Of a stretch of 64,000 bases of DNA, positions 43,639 through 52,604 are shown in pieces (positions within the stretch are counted from its first letter, which is position 1; each line of letters opens with the position of its first letter). The stretch spans positions 1,116,001 to 1,180,000 of the forward strand of contig OZ220479.1 of NCBI GenBank assembly GCA_965115885.1. The letters run 5' to 3'. Made by a program: the position numbers and the translations under genes. The notes under the pieces are model-generated. The model saw only the letters and a program-made list of their open reading frames with translations, was not told the DNA's origin and made no database searches. The stretch comes from BD2-11 sp965115885. GTDB lineage: Bacteria; Gemmatimonadota; Gemmatimonadetes; Longimicrobiales; Gaopeijiaceae.

Positions 43639-44088
43639 TCACGGAGCGACGGGGCGCCCGCGTTCGACCAATTCCACCAGCGCGCCCCCCGTCTCCTTAG
43701 GGTGAAGGAACGCGACCAAGCCATGCGCTCCCGGTCTCGGCTCCCGGTCGATGGGGCGGAATCCTGCGGCCTCCAGACGGTCGAGTTCCGCGCGCACGTC
43801 CTCGACGCGGAAGGCTACGTGGTGCAGCGCCGAGCCGCCGCGCTCCAGGAACCGGGCCAGCGCGCCCCCGGGGCCGCGGGGTTCGAGCAACTCCACGGCG
43901 CCGACGAAGCACACGTCGACGCCGTGTTCGGGAAGGGATCGGCGCGGAGACGTCCGGGCGCCGATCAGCTGCTCGAACCGCGGCGCCGCCTCCTCGATCG
44001 AGGCCACGGCGATGCCGATGTGGTCCACGGGGTAGGTCAGAGAGTCCGCGGCGGGATGCTCGGGCACTTCGGAGGGGGCGAATTCCAT
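43639..44088 (-). CDS. mce: Methylmalonyl-CoA epimerase, 149 aa
   Basis: Vicinal-oxygen-chelate fold enzyme interconverting (S)- and (R)-methylmalonyl-CoA in propionyl-CoA metabolism. Metal ligands: His of VDHIGIAV, His of ALHHVAFRV, Glu in GGALVELVER; also HGVDVCFVGAVELLEP and HPKETGGALVE. ATG 44088. Normal length. Its mutase partner is not in this window. Divergent from trxA, the two starts being 125 bp apart. Confidence 0.9.
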   Translation of the reverse strand: MEFAPSEVPEHPAADSLTYPVDHIGIAVASIEEAAPRFEQLIGARTSPRRSLPEHGVDVCFVGAVELLEPRGPGGALARFLERGGSALHHVAFRVEDVRAELDRLEAAGFRPIDREPRPGAHGLVAFLHPKETGGALVELVERGRPVAP

Positions 44089-44105
44089 GACCGGGCGGGA
44101 TTCGG

Positions 44106-44112
44106 TTATACT
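44106..44112. promoter_or_regulatory. Possible -10 element between mce and trxA
   Basis: TTATACT gives TATACT on the plus strand (44107-44112, for trxA) and TATAAC on the minus strand (44111-44106, for mce). It is the only AT-rich hexamer in the gap. No convincing -35 partner could be fixed for either direction. Confidence 0.35.
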
Positions 44113-44212
44113 TGAGCCGGAATTTCGGAGGGATGGATTGGGAAGGCGATCCGGCGCCTCGATCCTTCATCGTACGAACGACCCGGGACCGGGATCAAGG
44201 AGATCAACGAGA

Positions 44213-44542
44213 ATGAGCGGTCGAGTTCTGACGGTTACGGACGAGAGCTTCGCGGGCGACATCGAAGCAAGCGAGGGGCTGGCCATCGTGGACTTCTGGG
44301 CGACTTGGTGCGGCCCGTGCCGGATCGTCGCCCCCATCATCGACCAGCTCGCGAACGACTACGGCGGCCGGGGCGTGACGGTGGGGAAGCTGGACGTGGA
44401 CGAGAACCCGGGCATCTCCGCCCGCTTCGGAGTCCGCTCGATCCCGAGCATCCTCTTCTTCAAGGACGGCAAGCACGTCGACACCTTGGTCGGCGCCGTC
44501 CCCAAGGTCCAATTCGAGGAGAAGATCGAGGCGCACCTGTAA
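44213..44542 (+). CDS. trxA: Thioredoxin, 109 aa
   Basis: Cytoplasmic dithiol reductase. Active site WATWCGPCRIVAP, cis-Pro in RSIPSILFF, standard 109-residue fold from DESFAGDIEAS to FEEKIEAHL. ATG 44213 preceded by AAGGAG (44197-44202). Followed after 22 bp by rsmI in the same direction. Confidence 0.96.
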   Translation: MSGRVLTVTDESFAGDIEASEGLAIVDFWATWCGPCRIVAPIIDQLANDYGGRGVTVGKLDVDENPGISARFGVRSIPSILFFKDGKHVDTLVGAVPKVQFEEKIEAHL

Positions 44543-44564
44543 TTCGCGCGGCGCGCCCGAAGAG

Positions 44565-45410
44565 GTGGCGACGCTGTACCTCGTAAGCACGCCCATCGGA
44601 AACCTCTCCGACCTCTCGGCGCGCGCGCGCCGCGTGCTGGCCGGGGTGGAGCGGATCTTCGCAGAGGACACGCGCAGGACGCGCCGCCTGCTGGAGCGTC
44701 TGGAGGTCCGTGCGCGACTCACCTCGCTCCACCGGCACAACGAGGCGGCGCGCGCGGGACGGGTGCTGGAATGCCTGGGATCGGGAGCGGACGCGGCGCT
44801 GGTGAGCGACGCCGGAACCCCGCTGGTCTCCGATCCCGGTCGGCGCGTGGTCGATGCGGCGTTGGAGGCCGGGCACGAAGTGGTGCCGGTGCCGGGTCCC
44901 TCGGCGATTCTGGCCGCTCTGGTGGGATCGGGGCTCCCGGCGGACCGTTTCGCGTTCCTGGGATTCGCGCCCCGGAAAGGGACGGAGCGGCGCGTCCTGC
45001 TGGAACGGGTCGCCCGCTCGCGCGAGACCGCCGTGCTCTTCGAGGCCCCCGGCAGGCTGCATCGCCTGTTGGTCGACTTGGAGCGGGTGTGCGGCTCCGG
45101 CCGGAGGGTGGCGGTGGCGCGCGAAATGACCAAATTGCACGAGGAGTTCGTGCGGGGAACCTTGGCCGAAGCGCGTGCCCGCTACGGCGAGCGCGCGCCC
45201 CGAGGCGAGGTCACCGTGGTGGTGGACCGTGCGTCCGCCCCGGCGCCGGACGAAGCCCGCGCCGGGGCGTTGGCGGCCGAGGCGCTGGCCGGGGGGGCGC
45301 GGCCGAGCGAAGCGGTGCGGGAGCTTTCCGTCCGGCTGGGCATCCCTCGCAACCGCGCCTACCGGATCGTACATTCGGTCGTCGGGCGCGGCCGAGCGGA
45401 GCCGGGCTAG
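44565..45410 (+). CDS. rsmI: 16S rRNA (cytidine-1402-2'-O)-methyltransferase, 281 aa
   Basis: SAM-dependent tetrapyrrole-methylase-fold enzyme that 2'-O-methylates C1402 of 16S rRNA. Signatures: LYLVSTPIGNLSDLSARA, FAEDTRRTRRLLERL, LVSDAGTPLVSDPGRRVV, VPVPGPSAILAAL, FAFLGFAPRKGTERR and REMTKLHEEFVRGTL. GTG 44565. C-terminal helical domain present. Normal length. Confidence 0.95.
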   Translation: MATLYLVSTPIGNLSDLSARARRVLAGVERIFAEDTRRTRRLLERLEVRARLTSLHRHNEAARAGRVLECLGSGADAALVSDAGTPLVSDPGRRVVDAALEAGHEVVPVPGPSAILAALVGSGLPADRFAFLGFAPRKGTERRVLLERVARSRETAVLFEAPGRLHRLLVDLERVCGSGRRVAVAREMTKLHEEFVRGTLAEARARYGERAPRGEVTVVVDRASAPAPDEARAGALAAEALAGGARPSEAVRELSVRLGIPRNRAYRIVHSVVGRGRAEPG

Positions 45411-45433
45411 GCTCCGCGGTGCGGGGGGCGCGA

Positions 45434-46126
45434 ATGCACAGGCGAGGGATTCAGGAATCCATGCTGAAGCCGGTCGTTCTCCCGATCCTCGCCTGTCTGC
45501 TCGCGTCCGGGGCGGACGGAGACGCGGCGCTCACCATCGCGCGCCTCCAGTACGAGGGCGGAGGCGACTGGTACGCGAACCCCTCCTCCCTGGCCAATCT
45601 GCTCAAGAGAATCGCGGCCGACACCGGAATGCCGGTCGCGGAGCGCGAGGCCACCGTCGCCCTGAGCGATCCCGCGCTGCCCGACTACCCTTATCTCTAC
45701 ATGACCGGCCACGGGAACGTGAGATTCTCGCGGGAGGAGGGAGCCGCGCTACGCGGCTACCTGCTGGGAGGAGGCTTTCTGCATGTGGACGACAACTACG
45801 GTCTGGACGAGTCCTTCCGCCGAGAGATCGCGCGCGTCTTCCCCGATCGCGAGTTGGTCGAGATCCCCCCCGGCCACCCTGTCTTCCACGCGTTCCACGC
45901 CTTCCCGGAGGGTTTGCCCAAGATCCACGAACACGACGGGCGACCGCCTCAGGCCTTCGGCCTCTTCGAGCGCGGCCGGCTGATGCTGTTCTACAGCTAC
46001 GAAAGCGACTTGGGGGACGGATGGGAGGACCCCGAAGTGCACGACGATCCCCCGGGGACCCGCGAGCAGGCGTTGCGCATGGGCGTCAACCTGTTCGTCT
46101 ACGCGATCACCTGGGGGACGTCCTGA
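45434..46126 (+). CDS. Secreted DUF4159 protein, about 230 aa
   Basis: DUF4159 proteins have a glutamine-amidotransferase-like fold and usually sit in MoxR/DUF58/BatA-type membrane operons. Seen here: LTIARLQYEGGGDWYANPSS, YLYMTGHGNVRFS, LGGGFLHVDDNYGLDESFRR, LVEIPPGHPVFHAFHAFPEG and GVNLFVYAITWG, all typical. Start is either ATG 45434 or ATG 45461; the latter gives a neat signal peptide (LKPVVLPILACLLASGADGDA). The following DUF4175 gene begins near or overlapping its TGA. Confidence 0.85.
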   Translation: MHRRGIQESMLKPVVLPILACLLASGADGDAALTIARLQYEGGGDWYANPSSLANLLKRIAADTGMPVAEREATVALSDPALPDYPYLYMTGHGNVRFSREEGAALRGYLLGGGFLHVDDNYGLDESFRREIARVFPDRELVEIPPGHPVFHAFHAFPEGLPKIHEHDGRPPQAFGLFERGRLMLFYSYESDLGDGWEDPEVHDDPPGTREQALRMGVNLFVYAITWGTS

Positions 46127-46164
46127 GCCCGGACGGCCCCACGGTCCGCGGCGTCTTCGAGGCC

Positions 46165-49100
46165 GTGCGCGGCCATGTCGGCGCCCGCTTCGGGATGGCG
46201 GGCGTCCTGTGGGCGGCGGTCCCGGTGGCCGTCGCATTGGGGGCCGCCTGGTGGCTGGGCGGCGCGGCGGGTTGGCGGCAAGGAAGCGCCACCCCGCTGG
46301 TTCTGGACGGGATCGCGATCGCGGCGATCGCGGTTCTGGCCGCCGCGTTGTTGCGCGTGCGTCGCCGCTGGCTGGACGAAGCGGTGATCGCCGCCGCCAT
46401 GGAGGAGGCCGCGGGGCTCGCCCGCGGCGCGGTGCGCGGTTCCCTGGAACTCTCCCGCTCGGTCCCGCCCGGCGCCTCGCCGGCGCTGGCGCGCCGAGCT
46501 GAGACGCGGGTGGCGCGACGGCTCGCCTCGCCGCCGGCCGTGCTGGCCGGGAGGCTCCATCGGCGCAGCGGGCGCTGGATGCGTCTGGGCGCGGCAGCGC
46601 TGGCGGCGGCCAGCGTTCCGGCGATCTCCGCGTGGGTCGCGTCGCCGGAACGGTCGCGCCTCGCTTGGTCGGGACTCGCGGCCCCGTTCGGAGTGATGGC
46701 GAGCCCGCGCTACGCCCCCTTGGTGGTCCGGCCGGGCGACGTCGAGGTTCCCCGCGGTTCGGACGTGACCGTCGAAGTCGAGGCGGAGGGCCGTCGCCGG
46801 GTCACGTTGCACTCGCGCGCACCGGGCGACGTGCCGCGCGCCGCCGAACGCACGGTCGACGACGGCACCGCGTCCTTCCGGTTCGAGGCGGTGGAAACGC
46901 CCTTCGAGTACTGGGCGTCGACCGACGGGAGCGCCAGCGCGCGCTACCGGGTCACGCCGGTGGACCCGCTGTTCGTCGCGGATCTGACTCTGGAGCTCGC
47001 GTTTCCGCCGCACACCGGCCGCTACGCCGAGGAATACCGAGGCGCGGCTCCCCCGCTGAACGTCCCCGTGGGCACCCGCATCCACGTGGAGGGACGCGCC
47101 AGCCGGGAACTGCGGGGCGCCCGCCTCGCCGCCGAGGAGAGCGACGGGCTCGAGGTCGCCCTCCAGGTCGACGGGCTCCGCTTCCGGGGCCAGTGGACCC
47201 CGCGCGCCGGGGGCACGTACCGCTGGCATCTGGTCGACGAGCGCGGCGTCGGTCCGGAGATCCCGCCCGCCCCGCTCGAAATCGCTCTGGTGCGGGACTC
47301 GGTGCCGGACGTCGCCATCGCGTTCCCCGGGCGCGACACCGTTCTTCCTCTCTCGATGGAACAGCCTTTGGTGGTCCAAGCGCGCGACGACTACGGACTC
47401 GCCTCCGTGGAACTGGTCGCCTACCGGGTGCGCTCGTCGGGCCAGACGGAGGACGCGGTTGTGCGCAGGATGGGCATGGCGGGCACCCGCAACGCTTTGG
47501 CGCGCCCCCTTCTGGACGTCTCCGACTGGGGGTTGCTCGCCGGCGACGCGGTGCGGTATCGCGCCCGCGCGGTCGACAACGCGCCGTCCCCGCAGGTCGG
47601 CGAGAGTCCGGAGTACGAGCTGCGCGTGCCGGAGGCGTCCGAGCTGCGCTGGCAGGCCCAGCGGATGCTCGAGGACGCGGCGGCCGAAGTCGAATCGCTG
47701 GCGGAGCGGGCGGCTCGGGCTGCGGACGAGACGCGCGAAACGGAGCGCCGTAGCCGGGCGGAGCGCGCCCGGGAGCGCAGGAACCCGAACGCGCGCGAGG
47801 CGGCGGAACCGAGCTTCGAGGAACGGGAGGAGCTTCGGCGGGCGCTCGAGGGACAGGAGAAGCTGACGGCCGAGCTGGATTCGCTCCGGGAAGAGTTGGC
47901 GGAGGTCTCCGAGTCCATGCGCGAGGCGGGGCTCCCGGATCCCGGGTTCCGGGACGAGATGCAGGAGCTGCAGCGTCTTCTGGAAGAGACGATGCCGGAG
48001 GAGTTGCGCGAGCGCGTGCAGGAGATGGCGCGCACCTTCGAGGAGATGGACGAAGCCGCCTCGCTGGAAGCGATGGAACGGCTGGCGCAGGACCAGGAGG
48101 AGCTGCGCCAGCGGCTGGAGGAGTCTCTGGAACGCTTCCGGCGGGCCGCCACGGAGCAGGAACTGCGGGCCGCCGGAGAAGAGGCGGCGGAATTGGCCCG
48201 CAAAGAGGAGGCGCTCGCCGACGCCTTGGAGGAAGGCGATACCCTCGGCCTGCGCGCACGCCAGCAGGCCGAGCTCGAGCGGCGGACCGGGGAACTTCTG
48301 GAACGCATGGAGCAGGCGAGCGAACACTTGGACGAGCTGGGAGAGCGGCAGGCCGCCGCGCGGGCGCGCACGGCCGACGAGCGGACGGAACAGGCCCGCC
48401 GCGACATGGCCGAGGCCCGCGAGCGGGCGGAATCCGGGGATGCGCGGCAAGCCGCGGAGGAGGCTCGGGAGGCGGCCGAGGCGCTCGCCGAGGCCACCGA
48501 GGCGCTCGCCGAGGCCCGGGCGGAGATGGCGGAGTCCATGGAGGACGCCGTTCGCCGAGCGCTCCGCCGGACTGCGGAGGACGCCCTCTCCCTGGCGCGC
48601 CAGCAGGCCGGTTTGCGCGAACGGATGCGCCGTGCGGACGCGGAGCGGCGAGCGGCCATGCGAGCCGACGAGGCCTCCCTCCTCCGAGGCGTGCGCAACA
48701 TGGCCGAGAATCTGAGCGCCGGCTCGCGCGCCGCCGGGCAGGTCGATCGAGAGGTCGCCTCCGCCATCGGCCAAGCCATGGAAGCCGTGAGCGAGATCAT
48801 GGAAGCGTTGGACGGCCGACGTGGATCCGCCCCGTCCCCGACCGCGGCCGCCGAAGCGGCCGTGCGGGCGCTCAACGACGTGGCGCTCGAGGCCATCGCG
48901 GGGGCCGGCCGGGTCGGCCGCAACGCCGCCTCCGGCGAGGACGGAGAGATGCAGGAGATGATGGAGGCCATCGCCCGGCGTCAGGGCGACCTGCTCATCC
49001 GGACCGAGGAACTCATGCCGATGCAACTCGGTCAGCAGGCGCTCGCCCGACAGATGCAGCAACTCGCGCAGGGCCAGGAGTCGGTCGCCGGCGAGCTGGG

Positions 49101-49497
49101 CGATCTGGCCCGGGACCCGAACTCCGCCGAGCAGGCGCTCGGGGATCTGGACGAACTGGCCGCCGAGGCGGCCGCGCTCGCCGAGGAGCTGACCGTGGAG
49201 CGCCTGCGTCCCGAGACCCTCGATCGCCAGGAACGGCTTTTTCAGCGCCTGCTCGACGCCGGGCGCAGCCTGGAGCGGGACGAGGAGTCCGAGGAGCGGG
49301 AGTCCGAGGCTCCCGGGGAGTTCGAACGGGACATGGTCGCTCCGCTTGCGGAAGAGGACATGAATGCGCTTCGCTTCGAGCTGCCCGCGGGGGACGCGCT
49401 GAACCGTCTGCCCCCCGCCCAGCGGCGCTTGGTGATCGAGTATTTCGAGCGCCTGAACCGAACTCCCCGCATCCCGTCGTCCGGCGGTGGGCCGTGA
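46165..49497 (+). CDS. DUF4175-type membrane protein with long coiled coil, about 1110 aa
   Basis: Three N-terminal membrane segments (GMAGVLWAAVPVAVALGAAWW; AIAAIAVLAAALL; GAAALAAASVPAISAW), then Ig-like extracytoplasmic domains (VVRPGDVEVPRGSDVTVEVE; VVQARDDYGLASVELVAYRV) and from about residue 490 a very long Glu/Ala/Arg-rich coiled coil (EEREELRRALEGQEKLTAEL and onward). This is the DUF4175 layout. Start uncertain: GTG 46165, ATG 46195, or CTG 46123 overlapping the DUF4159 stop. Its last codon overlaps the next GTG (GTGA), so DUF4159-DUF4175-TPR-AsnB-like are one coupled operon. Function unknown; envelope-associated by topology. Confidence 0.8.
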   Translation: MRGHVGARFGMAGVLWAAVPVAVALGAAWWLGGAAGWRQGSATPLVLDGIAIAAIAVLAAALLRVRRRWLDEAVIAAAMEEAAGLARGAVRGSLELSRSVPPGASPALARRAETRVARRLASPPAVLAGRLHRRSGRWMRLGAAALAAASVPAISAWVASPERSRLAWSGLAAPFGVMASPRYAPLVVRPGDVEVPRGSDVTVEVEAEGRRRVTLHSRAPGDVPRAAERTVDDGTASFRFEAVETPFEYWASTDGSASARYRVTPVDPLFVADLTLELAFPPHTGRYAEEYRGAAPPLNVPVGTRIHVEGRASRELRGARLAAEESDGLEVALQVDGLRFRGQWTPRAGGTYRWHLVDERGVGPEIPPAPLEIALVRDSVPDVAIAFPGRDTVLPLSMEQPLVVQARDDYGLASVELVAYRVRSSGQTEDAVVRRMGMAGTRNALARPLLDVSDWGLLAGDAVRYRARAVDNAPSPQVGESPEYELRVPEASELRWQAQRMLEDAAAEVESLAERAARAADETRETERRSRAERARERRNPNAREAAEPSFEEREELRRALEGQEKLTAELDSLREELAEVSESMREAGLPDPGFRDEMQELQRLLEETMPEELRERVQEMARTFEEMDEAASLEAMERLAQDQEELRQRLEESLERFRRAATEQELRAAGEEAAELARKEEALADALEEGDTLGLRARQQAELERRTGELLERMEQASEHLDELGERQAAARARTADERTEQARRDMAEARERAESGDARQAAEEAREAAEALAEATEALAEARAEMAESMEDAVRRALRRTAEDALSLARQQAGLRERMRRADAERRAAMRADEASLLRGVRNMAENLSAGSRAAGQVDREVASAIGQAMEAVSEIMEALDGRRGSAPSPTAAAEAAVRALNDVALEAIAGAGRVGRNAASGEDGEMQEMMEAIARRQGDLLIRTEELMPMQLGQQALARQMQQLAQGQESVAGELGDLARDPNSAEQALGDLDELAAEAAALAEELTVERLRPETLDRQERLFQRLLDAGRSLERDEESEERESEAPGEFERDMVAPLAEEDMNALRFELPAGDALNRLPPAQRRLVIEYFERLNRTPRIPSSGGGP

Positions 49498-51290
49498 GAT
49501 CCGCCCGCCCCCGGAGGCCGACCGCGGCGTCGGGACCGCTTTGGTCGACGACGGTCCTGGGTTTGGCGGCGCTTCTTCCGGCCGCGGCGGCCGGCCAGCT
49601 CTCCTCCGGCGAGGAAACCAGGCTGTTGCGGGCGGCCGCCCGAGCCGAATCCGCCGGCGACTACGCGGCCTCCACCGAGATCCTCACCGATCTGCTGCGG
49701 GAACGCCCCGCTTCCTCGGGCGCCATCTTCGCCCTGGAGCGTGCGTTGCGGGCACAGGGCCGGATCTCGGAAGCGCTCGCGCCCATCGACGCGTTCCTGG
49801 CGGCCGATCCGGCGTCCATCGGTCCCCGCTATCTCAAGCTGAAGATTCTGCTGGAGGTGGACTCGCTCGCAGGACTGCGCACGGCGGCGGAATCCTGGAT
49901 CGCGGAGAATCCGACCGCGCCGGACCCCTACCGCGAGGTCGCGCGCGTCTACGAGCGGGCGTTCGGCGGTGCGGAGGCGCTCGCTGTGCTCCGCCGCGGA
50001 CAGGGCGGCGCCGGAGACGGCGCCCTCGCGGTGGAGGCCGGGGACGTCCTGGTGCGCCTCGGACGTCCGCGGGACGCGCTCCTGGAGTGGGCGCGCGCGC
50101 TCGACGGATCGGGCGTCGGGGCGGCGACGGCGTTGCGGAGGATGGTGCGCCTCGGCGCGGAAGTCCCCGGGCTGGCCCGCGGGGCGATTCGCGAACTGGC
50201 GACGGAGAGCGCGTCCCCGGCGCGCAGGCGGGCGGCGATCGAGATCGCGCTGGAAGCTCGTCTGCACCCGGAGGCGCTGCGTCTCGCGGAAGAGGTCGTC
50301 CGGGATCTGCCCGAACGGGAACGGCAGGGATTCCTCGATGCGCTGTTGCGGCTGGCGGAGGACAAGGAAGCGGATCGACTCGCGCTGTGGGCGGTGCAGC
50401 GGCTCGATGGAGATCCCCCCCGGGAAGGACGCGGGCGCGCTCCGGATCGGCGGATCGCACCCGCACCGTACGCGCTCGGCGGTGCGGCCCGCACGTTGGA
50501 GGCGGAAGAGCGCTACGCCGGCGGGTTGCCTGAGCGCTCGCCGGAGCGGAGGCGGACTCTGGCCGGGATGATCCGCTTGGAACTCGCCGCCGCCGCGCCC
50601 GCCGACTTGGTGGAGCGCTTCGCCGCCTTCCGTCGGGAATTCCCGAACGCGCCCGAGGCCGATGCGCTGGCGGTGGCGCTCTCCGAACGCCTTCGCGCGG
50701 ACGGCGACCCGGAGGTTGCGGCCCGGGTGCTGGAGGGGGTGAGCGGCCCGCTGAGCGCGCGGGAACGCGCGTGGTTGGCGCTCGATGCGGGGAACCGGGA
50801 GGGCGCCCGGGCGAACCTGACGCTCGCCGCAGCGGGACTTGCCGCCTCCGAGGCCACCGCGATCGTGCAGCTGACCGGCATCTTGGACCGGGTCGGCGCC
50901 CAGGCGGCCGAGCTGGCGGGAAGAGCGTCCGTCGTGCGCCACCGGGAGGGCGCCCAAGCGGCCTTCGCGCTGATGGGCGGATCGGTGCACGCCCTGCCTC
51001 CGGAGGACCAGCCCCCCCTGCTGGCCATGGCCGCTCGCTTCGCCGACGAGGCCGGCCAGTCGGGCGAGGCGGCGCTCCTGCGGGAATCCCTCGCCGCCAC
51101 CTTCCCGGAGTCGGACGAGGCGGACGAAGCCATCCTGCAGCTGGCCCGCCACCGGGCATCCACGCCCGCCGGGGTGTCGGCCGCCGTCGCGTTGCTCCAG
51201 CGTCTCGTCCTGACCCGCCCCAACAGCGCCGTCGCGCCCCTCGCGCGCCGCGAGCTGGAACGCTTGGCGGGGCGGGGGGGCGCATCGTGA
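49494..51290 (+). CDS. Exported TPR/helical-repeat protein, 598 aa
   Basis: GTG 49494 overlaps the DUF4175 stop. Signal peptide (WSTTVLGLAALLPAAAAGQ) followed by tetratricopeptide-like helical pairs: AARAESAGDYAASTEILTDL, ALRAQGRISEALAPIDAFLA, AGDVLVRLGRPRDALLEWAR, and tol-pal/YbgF-like repeats near the C-terminus (ADEAGQSGEAALLRESLAAT). Probably a periplasmic scaffold for its operon partners. Ends with GTGA overlap into the next gene. Confidence 0.8.
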   Translation: MRSARPRRPTAASGPLWSTTVLGLAALLPAAAAGQLSSGEETRLLRAAARAESAGDYAASTEILTDLLRERPASSGAIFALERALRAQGRISEALAPIDAFLAADPASIGPRYLKLKILLEVDSLAGLRTAAESWIAENPTAPDPYREVARVYERAFGGAEALAVLRRGQGGAGDGALAVEAGDVLVRLGRPRDALLEWARALDGSGVGAATALRRMVRLGAEVPGLARGAIRELATESASPARRRAAIEIALEARLHPEALRLAEEVVRDLPERERQGFLDALLRLAEDKEADRLALWAVQRLDGDPPREGRGRAPDRRIAPAPYALGGAARTLEAEERYAGGLPERSPERRRTLAGMIRLELAAAAPADLVERFAAFRREFPNAPEADALAVALSERLRADGDPEVAARVLEGVSGPLSARERAWLALDAGNREGARANLTLAAAGLAASEATAIVQLTGILDRVGAQAAELAGRASVVRHREGAQAAFALMGGSVHALPPEDQPPLLAMAARFADEAGQSGEAALLRESLAATFPESDEADEAILQLARHRASTPAGVSAAVALLQRLVLTRPNSAVAPLARRELERLAGRGGAS

Positions 51291-52567
51291 GGACCCGTTT
51301 CCGGGTCCCCGGGCGCGGCCCGGGCCGGACGGTCCTGCTGGCGGCCCTCCTGCTGGCTCCGGAGGTCGGTTTCGCCCAGCATCTGCTGGTCCCGATGGAT
51401 CGGGATCAGGACGACCACCTCAAGGCGTACGGCCTGACCTACTGGAGCCTGGAGCGCGGCGCGACGGCGGAGTGGTTGCTCAACTACCGCGACGGCTCCT
51501 TCCTGCTGCCGGACCGGCGAGACGTTCGCCGGGAGGCGGCGCTGCGCGGCGTCGGCGTCGAGGCGGTCGGCGCGGCCGACGTCGCCGACATCCGTGCGGC
51601 GATCGCGCGTTCCAACATGGAATCGGTGACCCTCGACAAGGCGCCCAGCGTCGCGATCTACACGCCCGCGAACGCCACTCCCTGGGACGACGCCGTCACC
51701 ATGGCGCTCGAGTACGCGGGGATCCCCTACGACAAGGTTTGGGATCCGGAGGTCCTGAACGGGGAGTTGGCGAACTACGAGTGGTTGCACCTGCACCACG
51801 AGGACTTCACGGGCCAGTATTCCAAGTTCTTCATCACCTACGCGGGCGCCCCCTGGTTGCAGGAGGAGGTGGCTCGCAACCAGGAGGTGGCCGCCGCGTT
51901 CGGATATCCGCACGTGCCCGCGCTCAAGAAGGCGGTGGCGAGCGCGATCCTGGATTACGTGGAGGCGGGCGGCTTCCTGTTCGCGATGTGCTCGGCGACC
52001 GAGACGCTGGGGTTGGCTCTGGCGGCCAGCGAAGCCGACATCGCGGCGGCCTTCGCCGACGGGACCCCGCCCGCCCTCGACGCCTCGGCGCATATGCGGT
52101 GGGATCGGGCGCTGGGGTTCCAGGACGCCGAGGTGCAGCTCTCGCCGTCGGTCAACGCGTTCAGCGACATCGACGGCCACCAGGTGAACACCCCGTGGCG
52201 AGAGGAATTGGGTTCGTTCACGCTCTTCGAGTTCTCCGCCAAGCTGGACCCCGTGCCGTCGATGCTGACGCAGAGCCACGAGGACGTGCTCCCGGACTTC
52301 TACGGGCTCACCACGTCGTTCCGCATGGACCGCATCCAGCCGGGCGCCGTCGTCCTGGCCCGGGAGGGCGGATGGGCCAAGTACATCCACGGGAACCGGG
52401 GCGAGGGGACGTGGACGTTCTACGGCGGTCACGATCCGGAGGACCCCGAACACCAGATCGGCGACCCGCCGACGGATCTCGCGTTGCACGCCAACTCGGG
52501 CGGCTACCGTCTGATCCTGAACAACGTTCTCTTCCCGGCCGCGCGCAAGAAGCGACGCAAGACCTGA
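51287..52567 (+). CDS. Exported protein of the family often labelled 'asparagine synthetase B', 426 aa
   Basis: GTG 51287 overlaps the TPR stop codon. Signal peptide ending near PEVGFAQ, then QHLLVPMDRDQDDHLKAYGL and TAEWLLNYRDGSFLLPD, the opening typical of Bacteroidota/Gemmatimonadota proteins annotated asparagine synthetase B. No N-terminal Cys glutaminase, no synthetase ATP-pyrophosphatase SGGxDS motif is present, and it is exported, so that label looks wrong. The middle (APSVAIYTPANATPWDDAVT, YEWLHLHHEDFTGQYSKFF, DYVEAGGFLFAMCSATETLG) resembles a ThuA/amidotransferase-like fold. Real activity unknown. Last gene of the DUF4159 operon. Confidence 0.6.
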   Translation: MRTRFRVPGRGPGRTVLLAALLLAPEVGFAQHLLVPMDRDQDDHLKAYGLTYWSLERGATAEWLLNYRDGSFLLPDRRDVRREAALRGVGVEAVGAADVADIRAAIARSNMESVTLDKAPSVAIYTPANATPWDDAVTMALEYAGIPYDKVWDPEVLNGELANYEWLHLHHEDFTGQYSKFFITYAGAPWLQEEVARNQEVAAAFGYPHVPALKKAVASAILDYVEAGGFLFAMCSATETLGLALAASEADIAAAFADGTPPALDASAHMRWDRALGFQDAEVQLSPSVNAFSDIDGHQVNTPWREELGSFTLFEFSAKLDPVPSMLTQSHEDVLPDFYGLTTSFRMDRIQPGAVVLAREGGWAKYIHGNRGEGTWTFYGGHDPEDPEHQIGDPPTDLALHANSGGYRLILNNVLFPAARKKRRKT

Positions 52568-52604
52568 TCCCGCAGGGATCGACTCACCGAACCTTCGCCG
52601 CCCC

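Noticed and set aside
43084..44115. Plus-strand ORF over the mce gene
   Set aside because: Antisense shadow; mce on the minus strand is unambiguous.
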